Shown here piece by piece: positions 40,832 to 50,272 of a stretch of DNA of 64,000 nucleotides. The first letter of the stretch is position 1. Every line of letters begins with the position of its first letter. A model generated the notes under the pieces. The model ran no database searches, was not told the DNA's origin, and was given only the letters and a program-made list of their open reading frames with translations. The position numbers and the translations under genes were made by a program. Source of the stretch: a virus; IMG/VR virus record IMGVR_UViG_3300009009_000011, positions 1-64,000 of that record, one strand, 5' to 3'.

Positions 40832-41209
40832 ATGGGCGAAAAAGAGCGTTATATAAAACAGCCAATATTTGATCATCAACAGTTTTTAAGTGATGATGGG
40901 TCTTTTATACAGGCTAAATGTGAATTAGAGTTATACTATTATGACGACCTTAGAACTAAGCTAGAGTGGGTTTCTCCACAGGCAATTTTAAAGCTTAGTA
41001 ATGGGGACCGAGTGTTTAATTTTTATACAGAATCTTTTAATTCAGATGCTAGGCAAACCTCTATAAATACTATTGAAAAAGTTATAGCTGTGTTAGAGCA
41101 GTTTAAAGCTGCTTTTATATATTTAGATGAACAAACTACTGTGTTAGAAGCAGAGGCAGATAAGAATAATAAGGTTACAGAGGAAGTTGTAGAACCAATA
41201 AATGAATAA
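40832..41209 (+). CDS. hypothetical protein
   Basis: 125 aa from MGEKERYIK (a TTG 9 nt upstream is less likely). Alpha/beta with an acidic tail. No motif recognised. Abuts the next start codon. Confidence 0.55.
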   Translation: MGEKERYIKQPIFDHQQFLSDDGSFIQAKCELELYYYDDLRTKLEWVSPQAILKLSNGDRVFNFYTESFNSDARQTSINTIEKVIAVLEQFKAAFIYLDEQTTVLEAEADKNNKVTEEVVEPINE

Positions 41210-41479
41210 ATGGGTTTTGGCGAAGTTGATGTTTGGTTATGGCTTGCTCTATTTTTTGGGTGTATTGTATATGACTATACAAACGCTAAGTATGTGCGAG
41301 CTGTAGCCGAATACAACAGGCTAAAAGCCGCAAACACTAGTATGTTTTTAGTTGTTGCAGGGGGGTTATTTACATACGAATATGTTAATAACTTATGGAA
41401 TTTAATACCTATTGCAGCAGGTTGTTGGTTAGGGACTTTTATTAGTGTTTGGCAGAAAAATAAAATAAATGTTAAGTGA
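41210..41479 (+). CDS. small membrane protein
   Basis: 89 aa with hydrophobic segments LWLALFFGCIVYDY, MFLVVAGGLFTYEYV and LIPIAAGCWLGTFISVW. Possible holin, not recognised. Overlaps the HAD gene by 11 nt. Confidence 0.55.
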   Translation: MGFGEVDVWLWLALFFGCIVYDYTNAKYVRAVAEYNRLKAANTSMFLVVAGGLFTYEYVNNLWNLIPIAAGCWLGTFISVWQKNKINVK

Positions 41480-41885
41480 TAAATTAGTTTTAGCAATAGA
41501 CTTTGATGGGACTATAGTTAGTCATAATTACCCAGAGATGGGGGAGTTATTTACACATGCTAAAGAATGCATTAATGAATTATATGATAGTGGTAAATAT
41601 TACATTATAATATGGTCATGTCGCACTAATCAGAATGAGGCAGATATGATAAAGTTTTTGAATGAAAATGGTATAAGGTATCATTCAATTAATGAGAATT
41701 GTCCAGAGTTTATAGCTAAGTGTGAATTAGTTAAATGTGGCTTACCCCGTAAATTATATTATGATATATTAGTGGATGATAGGTCATTGTGGGGTTATTG
41801 TATTAACTTTGAATTTGAATGGCCTATGATTAAAAGATTAATAGAAACTGAGTATATACTCAAAACAAAAAATATAACAGTATGA
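41469..41885 (+). CDS. HAD-superfamily hydrolase
   Basis: 138 aa. Motif I is AIDFDGTIV, then YYIIIWSCRTNQNEAD (motif II) and ILVDDRS (motif IV). Capless HAD enzymes of this type resemble Bacteroides BT0820-like hydrolases. Substrate unknown; placed beside the RNR. Confidence 0.8.
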   Translation: MLSDKLVLAIDFDGTIVSHNYPEMGELFTHAKECINELYDSGKYYIIIWSCRTNQNEADMIKFLNENGIRYHSINENCPEFIAKCELVKCGLPRKLYYDILVDDRSLWGYCINFEFEWPMIKRLIETEYILKTKNITV

Positions 41886-42088
41886 GTTTAAAATCAAAGT
41901 GGTGGTGTATTAAGTCAGAGTGTAAGCATTATAATACACATTCTACACACAAAGGGGCTCTTGTTGTTACAGAGCATTGTAGACATAAAGATGCGGTCAA
42001 TTCTAAAAAATGTGATACCCCAAGGTTAGGTCGTAATATAGATACTATGCAGATGTGTCCTGTATTATATGATATGAAGGAGGACTAA
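41882..42088 (+). CDS. small Cys/His-rich protein
   Basis: 68 aa with WWCIKSECKHYNTHSTHK, EHCRHKD, KKCDTP and MCPVL. Likely metal-binding. A GGAGG ribosome site for the RNR overlaps its end. Confidence 0.55.
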   Translation: MSLKSKWWCIKSECKHYNTHSTHKGALVVTEHCRHKDAVNSKKCDTPRLGRNIDTMQMCPVLYDMKED

Positions 42089-44401
42089 ATGACTAGGGTA
42101 GAAGTATTAAAAACAGCAAAGGATTATTTTAAAGGTAATGAATTACAAGCAACTCTTTGGGTTGATAAGTACTGTTTACATGATAATTTAGGTAATTATT
42201 TAGAGTCTACTCCTGATGATATGTTTCATCGTTTAGCTAAAGAATTTGCACGTATTGAATTAAAATACCCAAATCCATTATATGAAGAAGAGATATACAA
42301 TTTGCTTAAAGACTTTACTTACATTATTCCAGGTGGGTCTATTCTCTTTGGTGTTGGTAATGATCATGTTTACACCTCTCTTGGCAATTGTTTCGTTATT
42401 GGTGATAGTACTGATTCGTATGGTTCAATTTGTAAAATTGACGAAGAGCAAGTACAATTAATGAAACGGCGTGGTGGTGTAGGTCATGACATTTCACATT
42501 TACGTCCTAAAGGTGCTTCTGTTAATAATGCAGCTTGCACCTCAACTGGGGCAATTAGCTTTATGAGTAGGTATTCTAACACTACTCGTGAAGTAGCTCA
42601 AGGGGGTAGGCGTGGTGCTTTGATATTAACTATGTCAGTTGATCATCCAGATATAGAGGATTTTATAGAGTCTAAGGCAGATATAACTAAGCTTACAGGT
42701 TGTAATATTTCAGTAAAGGTTACTGACAAATTTATGGATGATGTAAAAGCTAAAGTACCTCAGGCATTGACCATTTGGCAAAAATTGGTATATCAGGCCT
42801 GGGCTACAGCTGAACCTGGTGTATTATTCTGGGATACTATTACTAATAATAGTCCTGCTGATAAATATAAAGGGTTTGAATCTGTATCAACTAATCCATG
42901 TGGGGAGATACCTTTATGTCCGTACGATACATGTCGTTTAATGTCTGTTAATTTGTTTAGTTTTGTTGATAAACCTTTTACTCCTAATGCTACTTTTAAT
43001 GCTATAAAATTTGTTGATGTTGTTAATAAGGCTCAACGATTGATGGATGATGTGATTGATTTAGAGAAAGAAAAGATAGATAAAATATTAAAAAAGATAT
43101 CTCCTGCTAAAGTAAATAGTGATTCTACACATAGGGAGTATATACTTTGGACAAAGATATATGAGAAACTACACAAAGGTCGTAGGACTGGTTTATCTGT
43201 AATAGGCCTTGCAGATTGCTTAGCAGCATTAAATGTTAAATATGGTTCACCAGAATCTATAAGCACAATTGATTTTATGTTTAACATATTTAAAAAAGCT
43301 GCTTATACTTCTAGCGAATACATGGCAGAAGAGCGTGGAGCGTTTCCTGTATGGGATAAAAATATAGACCCTATGCCTAGACGTAATATTGCTTTATTAA
43401 CTATACCCCCATCAGGTACAATATCTATTATGGCTGGTGTAACAAGTGGTATAGAGCCAGTATTTAATTTATTATATATACGTAGGCGTAAGGTTGAGGA
43501 ATCTGATAATGTTGTATTTGTAGATAAACAAGGTGACAAATGGGAAGAGTATACTGTATTACATCCTAAATATGAAGAGTGGAAATATACAACAGATTTA
43601 AAATTATTTGGTGATGCTTGGGATAGAAAAACATTGTATAATATAGATATAGAGGATACATATATTAAAGCATCTCCTTATTATGGTTGTACAGCACATG
43701 ATATCAACCCTTTAGATAGGGTTAAGGTGCAAGCTACTATACAGAAATATATAGACCATAGTATAGCATCTACTATTAATTTGCCAGCAACTGCAACAGT
43801 TGAAGATATATCTAATATATACATGACTGCATGGGAAAGTGGTTGTAAGGGTATTACTGTATATCGTGAAGGTTGTAGGGATGGGGTGTTAATTAATAAA
43901 GGTGAGAATAAGACTGAATTTAAGCAACACAATGCCCCAAAGAGGCCTAAAATTTTAAGGGCTCAAGTTAATGAAGTTAAGATAAAAGGTAATGTTTATA
44001 GTGTGCTTGTTGGTTTGTTTGATAATAAACCATATGAAGTATTTGTTTTGAACTATTCTTTACCTTCTATTGAAGGGGATATAGTTAAGAATTCAAAAGG
44101 TAATTATATATATGGTACTATTAATGTTACAGAGAATTTAACAGATGAGCAGTCAGCAATAACTAGGTTAGTGTCTACTGCTTTAAGACATGGTACTGAC
44201 ATTAAATTTATAGTGGAACAACTTAATAAAATAGGTGGTGATTTAACATCTTTTACAAAAGCAATATCTAGGGTATTAAAAAAATACATACCAGATGGTA
44301 CTAATATTAAAGGTATTAAATGTGAAGTGTGTGGGAATGGTTTAGTTATGGAGAATGGTTGTATGATTTGTAAATCGTGTGGTAATAGTAAATGTAGTTA
44401 A
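42089..44401 (+). CDS. nrdJ: class II (adenosylcobalamin-dependent) ribonucleotide reductase
   Basis: 770 aa. GNCFV carries the first redox Cys (C101). GGRRGA and LTGCNISV follow. The active-site loop NPCGEIPL (269-276) holds the thiyl Cys C271 and E273, and CRLMSVNL gives the second redox Cys (C282). The C-terminal part has a TSCPD-like region and a zinc ribbon CEVC...CKSC, typical of class II NrdJ. No NrdB subunit is seen. It reduces ribonucleotides using host B12, supplying dNTPs for phage DNA synthesis. Good Shine-Dalgarno (GGAGG). Confidence 0.9.
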   Translation: MTRVEVLKTAKDYFKGNELQATLWVDKYCLHDNLGNYLESTPDDMFHRLAKEFARIELKYPNPLYEEEIYNLLKDFTYIIPGGSILFGVGNDHVYTSLGNCFVIGDSTDSYGSICKIDEEQVQLMKRRGGVGHDISHLRPKGASVNNAACTSTGAISFMSRYSNTTREVAQGGRRGALILTMSVDHPDIEDFIESKADITKLTGCNISVKVTDKFMDDVKAKVPQALTIWQKLVYQAWATAEPGVLFWDTITNNSPADKYKGFESVSTNPCGEIPLCPYDTCRLMSVNLFSFVDKPFTPNATFNAIKFVDVVNKAQRLMDDVIDLEKEKIDKILKKISPAKVNSDSTHREYILWTKIYEKLHKGRRTGLSVIGLADCLAALNVKYGSPESISTIDFMFNIFKKAAYTSSEYMAEERGAFPVWDKNIDPMPRRNIALLTIPPSGTISIMAGVTSGIEPVFNLLYIRRRKVEESDNVVFVDKQGDKWEEYTVLHPKYEEWKYTTDLKLFGDAWDRKTLYNIDIEDTYIKASPYYGCTAHDINPLDRVKVQATIQKYIDHSIASTINLPATATVEDISNIYMTAWESGCKGITVYREGCRDGVLINKGENKTEFKQHNAPKRPKILRAQVNEVKIKGNVYSVLVGLFDNKPYEVFVLNYSLPSIEGDIVKNSKGNYIYGTINVTENLTDEQSAITRLVSTALRHGTDIKFIVEQLNKIGGDLTSFTKAISRVLKKYIPDGTNIKGIKCEVCGNGLVMENGCMICKSCGNSKCS

Positions 44402-44403
44402 TA

Positions 44404-44541
44404 ATGGCTAGAGGTATAGGTGTAAGTAAATTTAGGCGTAAGCCAAGGCATAAAAGGCCTGGTATTCATGCTAAATGTAAAGAATCAAAGAATAAAAATA
44501 GTAGGAATTATGTTAAACAGTATGTTGGGCAAGGGCGTTGA
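44404..44541 (+). CDS. small conserved basic protein (MARGIGVSKFRRKP type)
   Basis: 45 aa found by eye: MARGIGVSKFRRKPRHKRPG...YVGQGR. Very basic; short proteins of this form recur in crAss-like and other Bacteroidota phages as I recall. Probably nucleic-acid binding. Overlaps the next ORF. Confidence 0.6.
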   Translation: MARGIGVSKFRRKPRHKRPGIHAKCKESKNKNSRNYVKQYVGQGR

Positions 44542-44701
44542 AGATAACATAAGGGCAGAAGTTTTAGAGATAAATAAAGACATGCCTGACGGTATATATT
44601 TATATGAAATATACCCTGGGTTTAAAACATGGATGAGTAAACAATTAATGATAGAGGTGGAAGTAGCACTTCGTTTAAAAGTATTAGAATATGATAGGTA
44701 A
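44510..44701 (+). CDS. small hypothetical protein
   Basis: About 63 aa from MLNSMLGKGVED; an upstream Met at 44468 exists but overlaps the previous gene more. Mixed alpha/beta, acidic. Overlaps the next gene by 11 nt. Confidence 0.5.
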   Translation: MLNSMLGKGVEDNIRAEVLEINKDMPDGIYLYEIYPGFKTWMSKQLMIEVEVALRLKVLEYDR

Positions 44702-44948
44702 AAAGTTTTATGTATATACCAACTGGGGCCTTTGTAAAGGCACTGTTGTGAAAGAGAAAAAAGATGAGAAGTATAATACTGGGTTAACTCAGTATAAATT
44801 GAGAATTGATATTGATAGGAATAATACAAACAAAGATTATGGATTTTGGTTTTGTGAAGGCCAATTACATAAGTATTATTTTACAGCAATAGTATTAGAA
44901 TTATTTAAACCATTTGGTTGGTTTGTTAAATCTATAATTAAAGGTTAA
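44691..44948 (+). CDS. small hypothetical protein
   Basis: 85 aa, beta-rich, with a possible SH3-like start (FYVYTNWGLCKGTVVKEKKD). Function unknown. Abuts the 188-aa gene. Confidence 0.55.
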   Translation: MIGKKFYVYTNWGLCKGTVVKEKKDEKYNTGLTQYKLRIDIDRNNTNKDYGFWFCEGQLHKYYFTAIVLELFKPFGWFVKSIIKG

Positions 44949-44949
44949 T

Positions 44950-45516
44950 ATGAAAATGTGCAAGACAGATAAATTTGAACCAGTTGAGGTTATAAAGTCC
45001 TTTTTAGGAATTAAGAAGGGGACTGTGCTGAAGTTTGATGGTGCGAGTTCTAAGTATATAAGTAGGGTTGAAGAGGAAGAAATAGGTGACAATGATTATT
45101 ATTATTCAGGTCATGCTATTGCTATAGATCCTTTGATTGTTGAGAATAATTTGGGTAAACATTTTAAATTACTTGAATTAAAAGCAGCACCAGTACAACC
45201 AGCTATAGAAGAAAAAGAACAGGAAGTACCGCCTGTAAAATTTGTTAGTTGTGAAAAAACAGAGAATACAGACGCACCAGATCAAGAACCAGTCCGTATG
45301 GAGAAGAAGAGAGAACTGCCGCCTGAAAAAGCAGATCTTGTATTTGAATGTGGGTTGTGTCATTTTGTTAATAAGATTGCTTCTGTAAGGCACGGGGTAT
45401 TTTTTCCTGTCGGCAAAGATACTTTTCTAAAAATCAAGTGTGAGAATTGTGGGATTACTACTAATATTTATTATGATATAGCAGATGATACTACAGAAGA
45501 AAGTAAACAAGGGTAG
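44950..45516 (+). CDS. hypothetical protein with C-terminal zinc ribbon
   Basis: 188 aa. Proline/glutamate-rich linker at about 80-125, then CGLCHF...IKCENCGI, a CxxC-CxxC ribbon. Overlaps the winged-helix gene by 32 nt. Possible transcription or translation accessory. Confidence 0.55.
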   Translation: MKMCKTDKFEPVEVIKSFLGIKKGTVLKFDGASSKYISRVEEEEIGDNDYYYSGHAIAIDPLIVENNLGKHFKLLELKAAPVQPAIEEKEQEVPPVKFVSCEKTENTDAPDQEPVRMEKKRELPPEKADLVFECGLCHFVNKIASVRHGVFFPVGKDTFLKIKCENCGITTNIYYDIADDTTEESKQG

Positions 45517-45898
45517 TTTTTATACTGACTTTGTAAATATTTTAAATGGGGTACTTCAGCTTTCTCCGAGGGAAGCTGAGGTATTTTCTCATTTATTATT
45601 GTTTAGTGATGCAGGTTATGCGGAGAATATAAATCATAAAACAGTAAGGAAGAATATAAAATTGGTATTAGGTATTAGTGAAGCAAATTTAAGTAGGTAT
45701 TTGAATACTATAAAAACTAAAGGTCTTATAGTAAAAAGTGGTGAATCTAAATGGGTAATAAATGATAACATAAAACCTGATGTTGAAGGTGATACTGTTG
45801 AGGTTTTATTTAGTTTAAAGATATTAAAAGATGTTGAAGATAAAGCAGTTGTGGAAAAAGCTATCGCTGGTGTCTATACAAAAGACGCTGAATCATAA
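45485..45898 (+). CDS. winged-helix DNA-binding protein
   Basis: 137 aa. LSPREAEVFSHLLL...VRKNIKLVLGISEANLSRYLNTIKTKGLIVKSG forms a winged HTH with a wing strand KWVINDNI. It could regulate the structural genes that follow. Start overlaps the previous gene by 32 nt. Confidence 0.65.
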   Translation: MILQKKVNKGSFYTDFVNILNGVLQLSPREAEVFSHLLLFSDAGYAENINHKTVRKNIKLVLGISEANLSRYLNTIKTKGLIVKSGESKWVINDNIKPDVEGDTVEVLFSLKILKDVEDKAVVEKAIAGVYTKDAES

Positions 45899-46115
45899 TC
45901 TAGAGTGGAAAGATGTTGAACATCAGATATATGATGAAAATAGTAATAAAGTATATGAGATTAGGTTTTTAGGTATTAAGGTCTATAGGATTGAGAATAC
46001 GGTTATTGCTAATCATGAAATACTTAAAGCGGGTAAAAAAATAGGTTTTATATCAGATGACAAAGTTGGTGAACAAGCAAGAGTTGTTGATAAAGCAACT
46101 AGCCAAAGAATATAA
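45831..46115 (+). CDS. small hypothetical protein
   Basis: Up to 94 aa; a GTG at 45870 is a possible later start that would reduce the overlap with the previous gene. Beta-rich core (VYEIRFLGIKVYRIENTV). Function unknown. Confidence 0.5.
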   Translation: MLKIKQLWKKLSLVSIQKTLNHNLEWKDVEHQIYDENSNKVYEIRFLGIKVYRIENTVIANHEILKAGKKIGFISDDKVGEQARVVDKATSQRI

Positions 46116-46455
46116 AATAGACTATAGGGTATGTAAAGCAATAGTTAATTCTCCTTTTTTGTATTTAAAGTATTTGGTTACAGACGATTTTCAAGAGGAT
46201 GGAATGCGTATACCATATTTTGGTGCTTTTTGTCAAAAAGGTGGTTATAAAAATAAAACAATGAGAACTGAAACTAGGAAAAAAATATTATTAGAAAATA
46301 TAGATGAGGTTACCATTATGATGGCAACTACACAAGGTTTTATAGTTCCGTCAAGTGATTCTGCTAAGGAAGTTATAGAGAAAGCTTGGGAAGATGGTGA
46401 CTACGAAAAGATTAATTTTATTTGGGGTGGGTGGAAAGAATATAATGGTAGTTAA
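46057..46455 (+). CDS. small conserved hypothetical protein
   Basis: 132 aa. The segment KIDYRVCKAIVNSPFLYLKYLV...RIPYFGAFCQK recalls a recurrent small Bacteroidota phage family with an N-terminal helix-turn-helix-like unit. Function not known. Overlaps the previous gene by 59 nt. Confidence 0.55.
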   Translation: MTKLVNKQELLIKQLAKEYKIDYRVCKAIVNSPFLYLKYLVTDDFQEDGMRIPYFGAFCQKGGYKNKTMRTETRKKILLENIDEVTIMMATTQGFIVPSSDSAKEVIEKAWEDGDYEKINFIWGGWKEYNGS

Positions 46456-46456
46456 T

Positions 46457-47665
46457 ATGAAGAATTTATATTATGATAAAAAGGAAAAGAAACTTAGCAC
46501 TAAAAAACCTGTTGTAGAGAATCCTGATTTAAAATTTAAAGGAGAAAAAGGGGATAAAGGTGACAAAGGAGATCCTGGTGAACCTGGTAAAGATGGTAAA
46601 ACTCCAGTAGAAGGGGTTGATTATTTTATAAAAGAAGGTTTAAGAGGGTTCCCTGGTAAAAATGGATCTGATGGTAAAAGTTTAGATCCTCATCATTATA
46701 TACCATATATAAATGCTATAAAAGATGTTGACTTAGGCAATCATGAATTGTATACAGATGGTATACATGTAGATGGTTCTACTGCACTTCCGCCCACAGG
46801 CCCTGGCCTTACTCTTGCTTATTTCACTGGTGCGTTTCCTGGGGATACTAGTATGATAGCATCAATGAATTGGGATGCTGGTATTCCTATTGATCTAGCA
46901 ATTGAAGGTAAGGATATTAATATTGATGCAAGTGATATTAATTTGAATGCTAGTAATGTTAATATTGGTAATGATTTGATAGCCGATGGTGGTACATGTG
47001 AGTTGGATAGAATTGAAACTTTTTATGTTAATTGTAGTGATGGTTTTATAAAAATAAATAGTGCAGATAGTGGTGGTAGATTTTTAGTAACAGGGGATAA
47101 TAGAAGTGGTTATACACATCAAAGTAGCACTACAGGTAATTATAGTCAATTTGCGACTGGTGTAAACGTTGGTGGTGCTTTAAGTACAATTACTATTCAT
47201 GATGCAGGCACAGGTTATAATGTAGATGATGTATTAGAAATATATCAACCAGGTATAGGTGCTTGTGGAGGTAGAGTGTGGGTTAATACAGTGGATGGTG
47301 TAGGTGGTGTTACAAGTGTAAGTGTTAATACTGGTGGTACTGCTTATATAGTTCAAGATGATCTTGAAACAGTTTTAATAGTAGGTGGTGGAACTGGTTG
47401 TAGATTAAACATAACAGGAGTTACTGTTGGAGGTTACGTGTTTTTACAATCTAATTCTGATGGTGATTCAGTTACTCAACCAATACAAATTTGGATTGAC
47501 GCTGCTAAAGAATATGAGTTTTCTTCTACTAAATTAGACCTGTGTTCTAATGGTTTAAAATCTACAGGTTTGTCAGAGCATGCTGATAATGCAGCAGCTT
47601 TGCTTGCAGGATTAACCGCAGGTGATTTCTATCGTACTGCTGATGTTGTTAAAGTTGTTCATTAA
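46457..47665 (+). CDS. collagen-like tail fibre or adhesin protein
   Basis: 403 aa from MKNLYYDKKEKK (a longer frame to 46394 overlaps the previous gene). A collagen-like GEKGDKGDKGDPGEPGKDG stretch at about residues 31-49 is followed by a long beta-rich, Gly/Asp/Ser/Thr-rich region and an Ala/Gly-rich C-terminus (AAALLAGLTAGDFY). Probable trimeric fibre that binds host surface. Placed directly before the terminase genes. Confidence 0.7.
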   Translation: MKNLYYDKKEKKLSTKKPVVENPDLKFKGEKGDKGDKGDPGEPGKDGKTPVEGVDYFIKEGLRGFPGKNGSDGKSLDPHHYIPYINAIKDVDLGNHELYTDGIHVDGSTALPPTGPGLTLAYFTGAFPGDTSMIASMNWDAGIPIDLAIEGKDINIDASDINLNASNVNIGNDLIADGGTCELDRIETFYVNCSDGFIKINSADSGGRFLVTGDNRSGYTHQSSTTGNYSQFATGVNVGGALSTITIHDAGTGYNVDDVLEIYQPGIGACGGRVWVNTVDGVGGVTSVSVNTGGTAYIVQDDLETVLIVGGGTGCRLNITGVTVGGYVFLQSNSDGDSVTQPIQIWIDAAKEYEFSSTKLDLCSNGLKSTGLSEHADNAAALLAGLTAGDFYRTADVVKVVH

Positions 47666-48237
47666 TGAAAATCTTTGATATAGTAGATAATCGGGTGGTT
47701 TTAAATCCCCAATCTCTTAATATTCCAGAATTTAAAGCTATATGGGACAGGGATAAATCTAAGATGAAAGGTAACGCTACGAAAGAAATTTCGTATATAG
47801 TATATCTTTGTGATGAATCTGTTGATAATCCTTATCGTGCTTATAGGGAAGACGAAAGGGAGAATATGATTTTAAAAGATTTCATGGGGGTAGAATGGAA
47901 ACCTGATGAATTAATAAGTAAGGCCACTGAAAAGTTCAGAGACCTTAAACAAACTACTAATTCTAGGTTATTAAGATCAGCAAAAAAGGCAGCAGAAAAG
48001 CTGTCTGAGTATTTTGATTCTGTAGATTTTAATGTTAGGGATTCTTATGGGAAACCTGTATTTTCATCTAGGGATTTAGCATCAAACTTGAAAGAGGTTG
48101 CGGGTATTGTTAAATCTTTAAATATGTTAGAGGAAATGGTTCGTAAAGAACAGACAGAATCTTCTAATGTACGAGGAGGTGGTGATGTAGGTTTGTATGA
48201 ATTAGAGAGATCTGATTTTGATTATGGGTTAGATTAA
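47665..48237 (+). CDS. putative terminase small subunit
   Basis: 190 aa, helical with Lys/Glu-rich coils. No HTH was clear. Its stop overlaps the large terminase start (TAATG), the usual position of the small subunit. Called from context. Confidence 0.55.
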   Translation: MKIFDIVDNRVVLNPQSLNIPEFKAIWDRDKSKMKGNATKEISYIVYLCDESVDNPYRAYREDERENMILKDFMGVEWKPDELISKATEKFRDLKQTTNSRLLRSAKKAAEKLSEYFDSVDFNVRDSYGKPVFSSRDLASNLKEVAGIVKSLNMLEEMVRKEQTESSNVRGGGDVGLYELERSDFDYGLD

Positions 48238-50261
48238 TGGCAGGTGTATATAAAATTAAGGTAATTAACTGTGATAATGCTGACAAGTTTAGACCGGCAG
48301 CAGTTAATTATGAACAGTATGAGTATTATACGGCAGCTCCTATTGGTACCACAGCTTATATGAAGTTTTGGGACGAGGAGCTTAGTCGTTGTATATTTGG
48401 GTATACTACCGAAGATGGTGAGTTTATATCTGGGTATTTTTATTTTTATTTGAATTATTGTAGGATAGTAAAGACAGACGAAAAGGAAATCATAGATGCT
48501 CGTGGTAAAACTAGGACTATTATAAAGAGGGTTGAAAGTTTTCCTAGGTACTATGATTATGATAGGGCTTATTTTGATGCAATAGAAGAAGCAGAGAGAC
48601 TTGGTAAACATCTTGTGACGATTAAGAAACGTGGTGCTGGGTATTCTTATAAAGGTGCTTCTATGTTATGTAGAAATTTTTATTGTATACCAAGGTCTAA
48701 GTCTTATGCCATTGCTGCTGAGGCAGAGTTTTTAACAAAAGATGGGTTGCTTACAAAGGCGTGGGATATGATGTCATTTATAGATACAAAGACTGCTTTT
48801 AGTAAGCGTAGGCAAAAGAAGGATACAGGTATGCACAAAAGGGCTTCTTTTGTGATGAGGTCTGCAGATGAATATGGTATAGTATCTGAACAAGGGTATG
48901 GCTCTGAGATTATAGGTGTGAGTCTTAAAAATGACCCACAAAAAGCTAGGGGTAAACGAGCAAAGTTAATATTATGGGAAGAGGCTGGTAAATTTCCTGG
49001 GTTAAAAGAGTCTTGGCAAATAGCTAGACCTTCTGTAGAGGAAGGTAATGTTGCATTTGGTTTGATGATAGCATATGGTACTGGTGGTACTGAGGATGCT
49101 AATTATGAAGGATTGAAAGATTTGTTTTATGAACCAGACGCATATAATGCTTTGCCCATACAAAACATTTGGGACGATGGTGCGTTAGATGGTAAACCAT
49201 GTGGGTTCTTTGTACCAGAATATTTTAATGTTTATGGCAAAGATATAAATGGAATTCCATTTATGGATAAGAATGGTAATTCTAATATTCATGTTACGTT
49301 AATTTGGGCGAATGAACAACGTGATATTATAATAGAGAATTCTAGTGATAAATCTTCAATAGATAGGTATATTGCAGAGCATCCATTTAATCCAATGGAA
49401 GCAACATTGCAGATATCGGGGAATATATTTCCAAAAAAAGATATTATAAGACATTTAGCTGAGATAAGAAATTCTAGTAAGTTAAAGAATTTTAAGCAAG
49501 TAGGTGATTTATATTTTGGGGAAGATGGTATAGTTAGATGGGAGATTAATACTAAATATAAGGATTTAACTAAGTATAGAGTTTCATCAAATGATGACCC
49601 AACAGGAGCCATAGTAATATGGGAACATCCTCCGGATGAAATACCTTTTGGGTTGTATGTTATAGGGTGTGATAGTTATGATTATGATCAGTCATCTACA
49701 GATTCTTTAGGCTCGGCTTTTGTTTATAAACGTTTTCAAAATTTTGAGGCCTATTATGATTTACCTGTTGCAGAATATACAGGGCGTCCAGATAAGGCTG
49801 AAACTTTTTATGAGAAGGTTAGACTTTTAGCTTTATATTATAGAGCTAAAATCATGTATGAAAATCAAAACAAAGGTATATTTGATTATTTCTTACATAA
49901 GAAATGTGATTATTTATTGGCAGATCAGCCAGATATAATCAGAGATGTTGTAGGTGTTACAACTGTACAAAGGACAAAAGGTTGCCATATGAGCAAACCT
50001 TTAAAGATATGGGGTATAGGTTTACTTAAGGATTGGTTAAATGAAGAGTATGCCCCAGGTAAAAAAAATCTAACAAAGATTTTTTCAGAACCTCTGCTAG
50101 AGGAATTAATAGCGTTTAATGATACTGGTAACTTTGATAGGGTGATGGCCGTGATACAAATCATGATATATCTCAGAGAGCTCTATTCTGTTACAGTTAA
50201 GAAGAATAAAGAAGTTTCTAAACGTTCTTTATTTATAGAAGGTATATTTAGAGATATTTAA
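48237..50261 (+). CDS. terL: terminase large subunit
   Basis: 674 aa. N-terminal ATPase: KKRGAGYSYKGA as the P-loop-like segment and AKLILWEEAGKF as Walker B. C-terminal nuclease: VIGCDSYDYDQSSTDSLGSAF with acidic residues, then a final acidic segment. It packages DNA into the procapsid. Order TerL-portal-scaffold-capsid supports the call. Confidence 0.9.
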   Translation: MAGVYKIKVINCDNADKFRPAAVNYEQYEYYTAAPIGTTAYMKFWDEELSRCIFGYTTEDGEFISGYFYFYLNYCRIVKTDEKEIIDARGKTRTIIKRVESFPRYYDYDRAYFDAIEEAERLGKHLVTIKKRGAGYSYKGASMLCRNFYCIPRSKSYAIAAEAEFLTKDGLLTKAWDMMSFIDTKTAFSKRRQKKDTGMHKRASFVMRSADEYGIVSEQGYGSEIIGVSLKNDPQKARGKRAKLILWEEAGKFPGLKESWQIARPSVEEGNVAFGLMIAYGTGGTEDANYEGLKDLFYEPDAYNALPIQNIWDDGALDGKPCGFFVPEYFNVYGKDINGIPFMDKNGNSNIHVTLIWANEQRDIIIENSSDKSSIDRYIAEHPFNPMEATLQISGNIFPKKDIIRHLAEIRNSSKLKNFKQVGDLYFGEDGIVRWEINTKYKDLTKYRVSSNDDPTGAIVIWEHPPDEIPFGLYVIGCDSYDYDQSSTDSLGSAFVYKRFQNFEAYYDLPVAEYTGRPDKAETFYEKVRLLALYYRAKIMYENQNKGIFDYFLHKKCDYLLADQPDIIRDVVGVTTVQRTKGCHMSKPLKIWGIGLLKDWLNEEYAPGKKNLTKIFSEPLLEELIAFNDTGNFDRVMAVIQIMIYLRELYSVTVKKNKEVSKRSLFIEGIFRDI

Positions 50262-50272
50262 TTATAATTAAA

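Noticed and set aside
39429-42088. cobalamin riboswitch for the B12-dependent RNR
   Set aside because: The leader has no B12 box or the expected core order, and it lies several genes upstream of the RNR.
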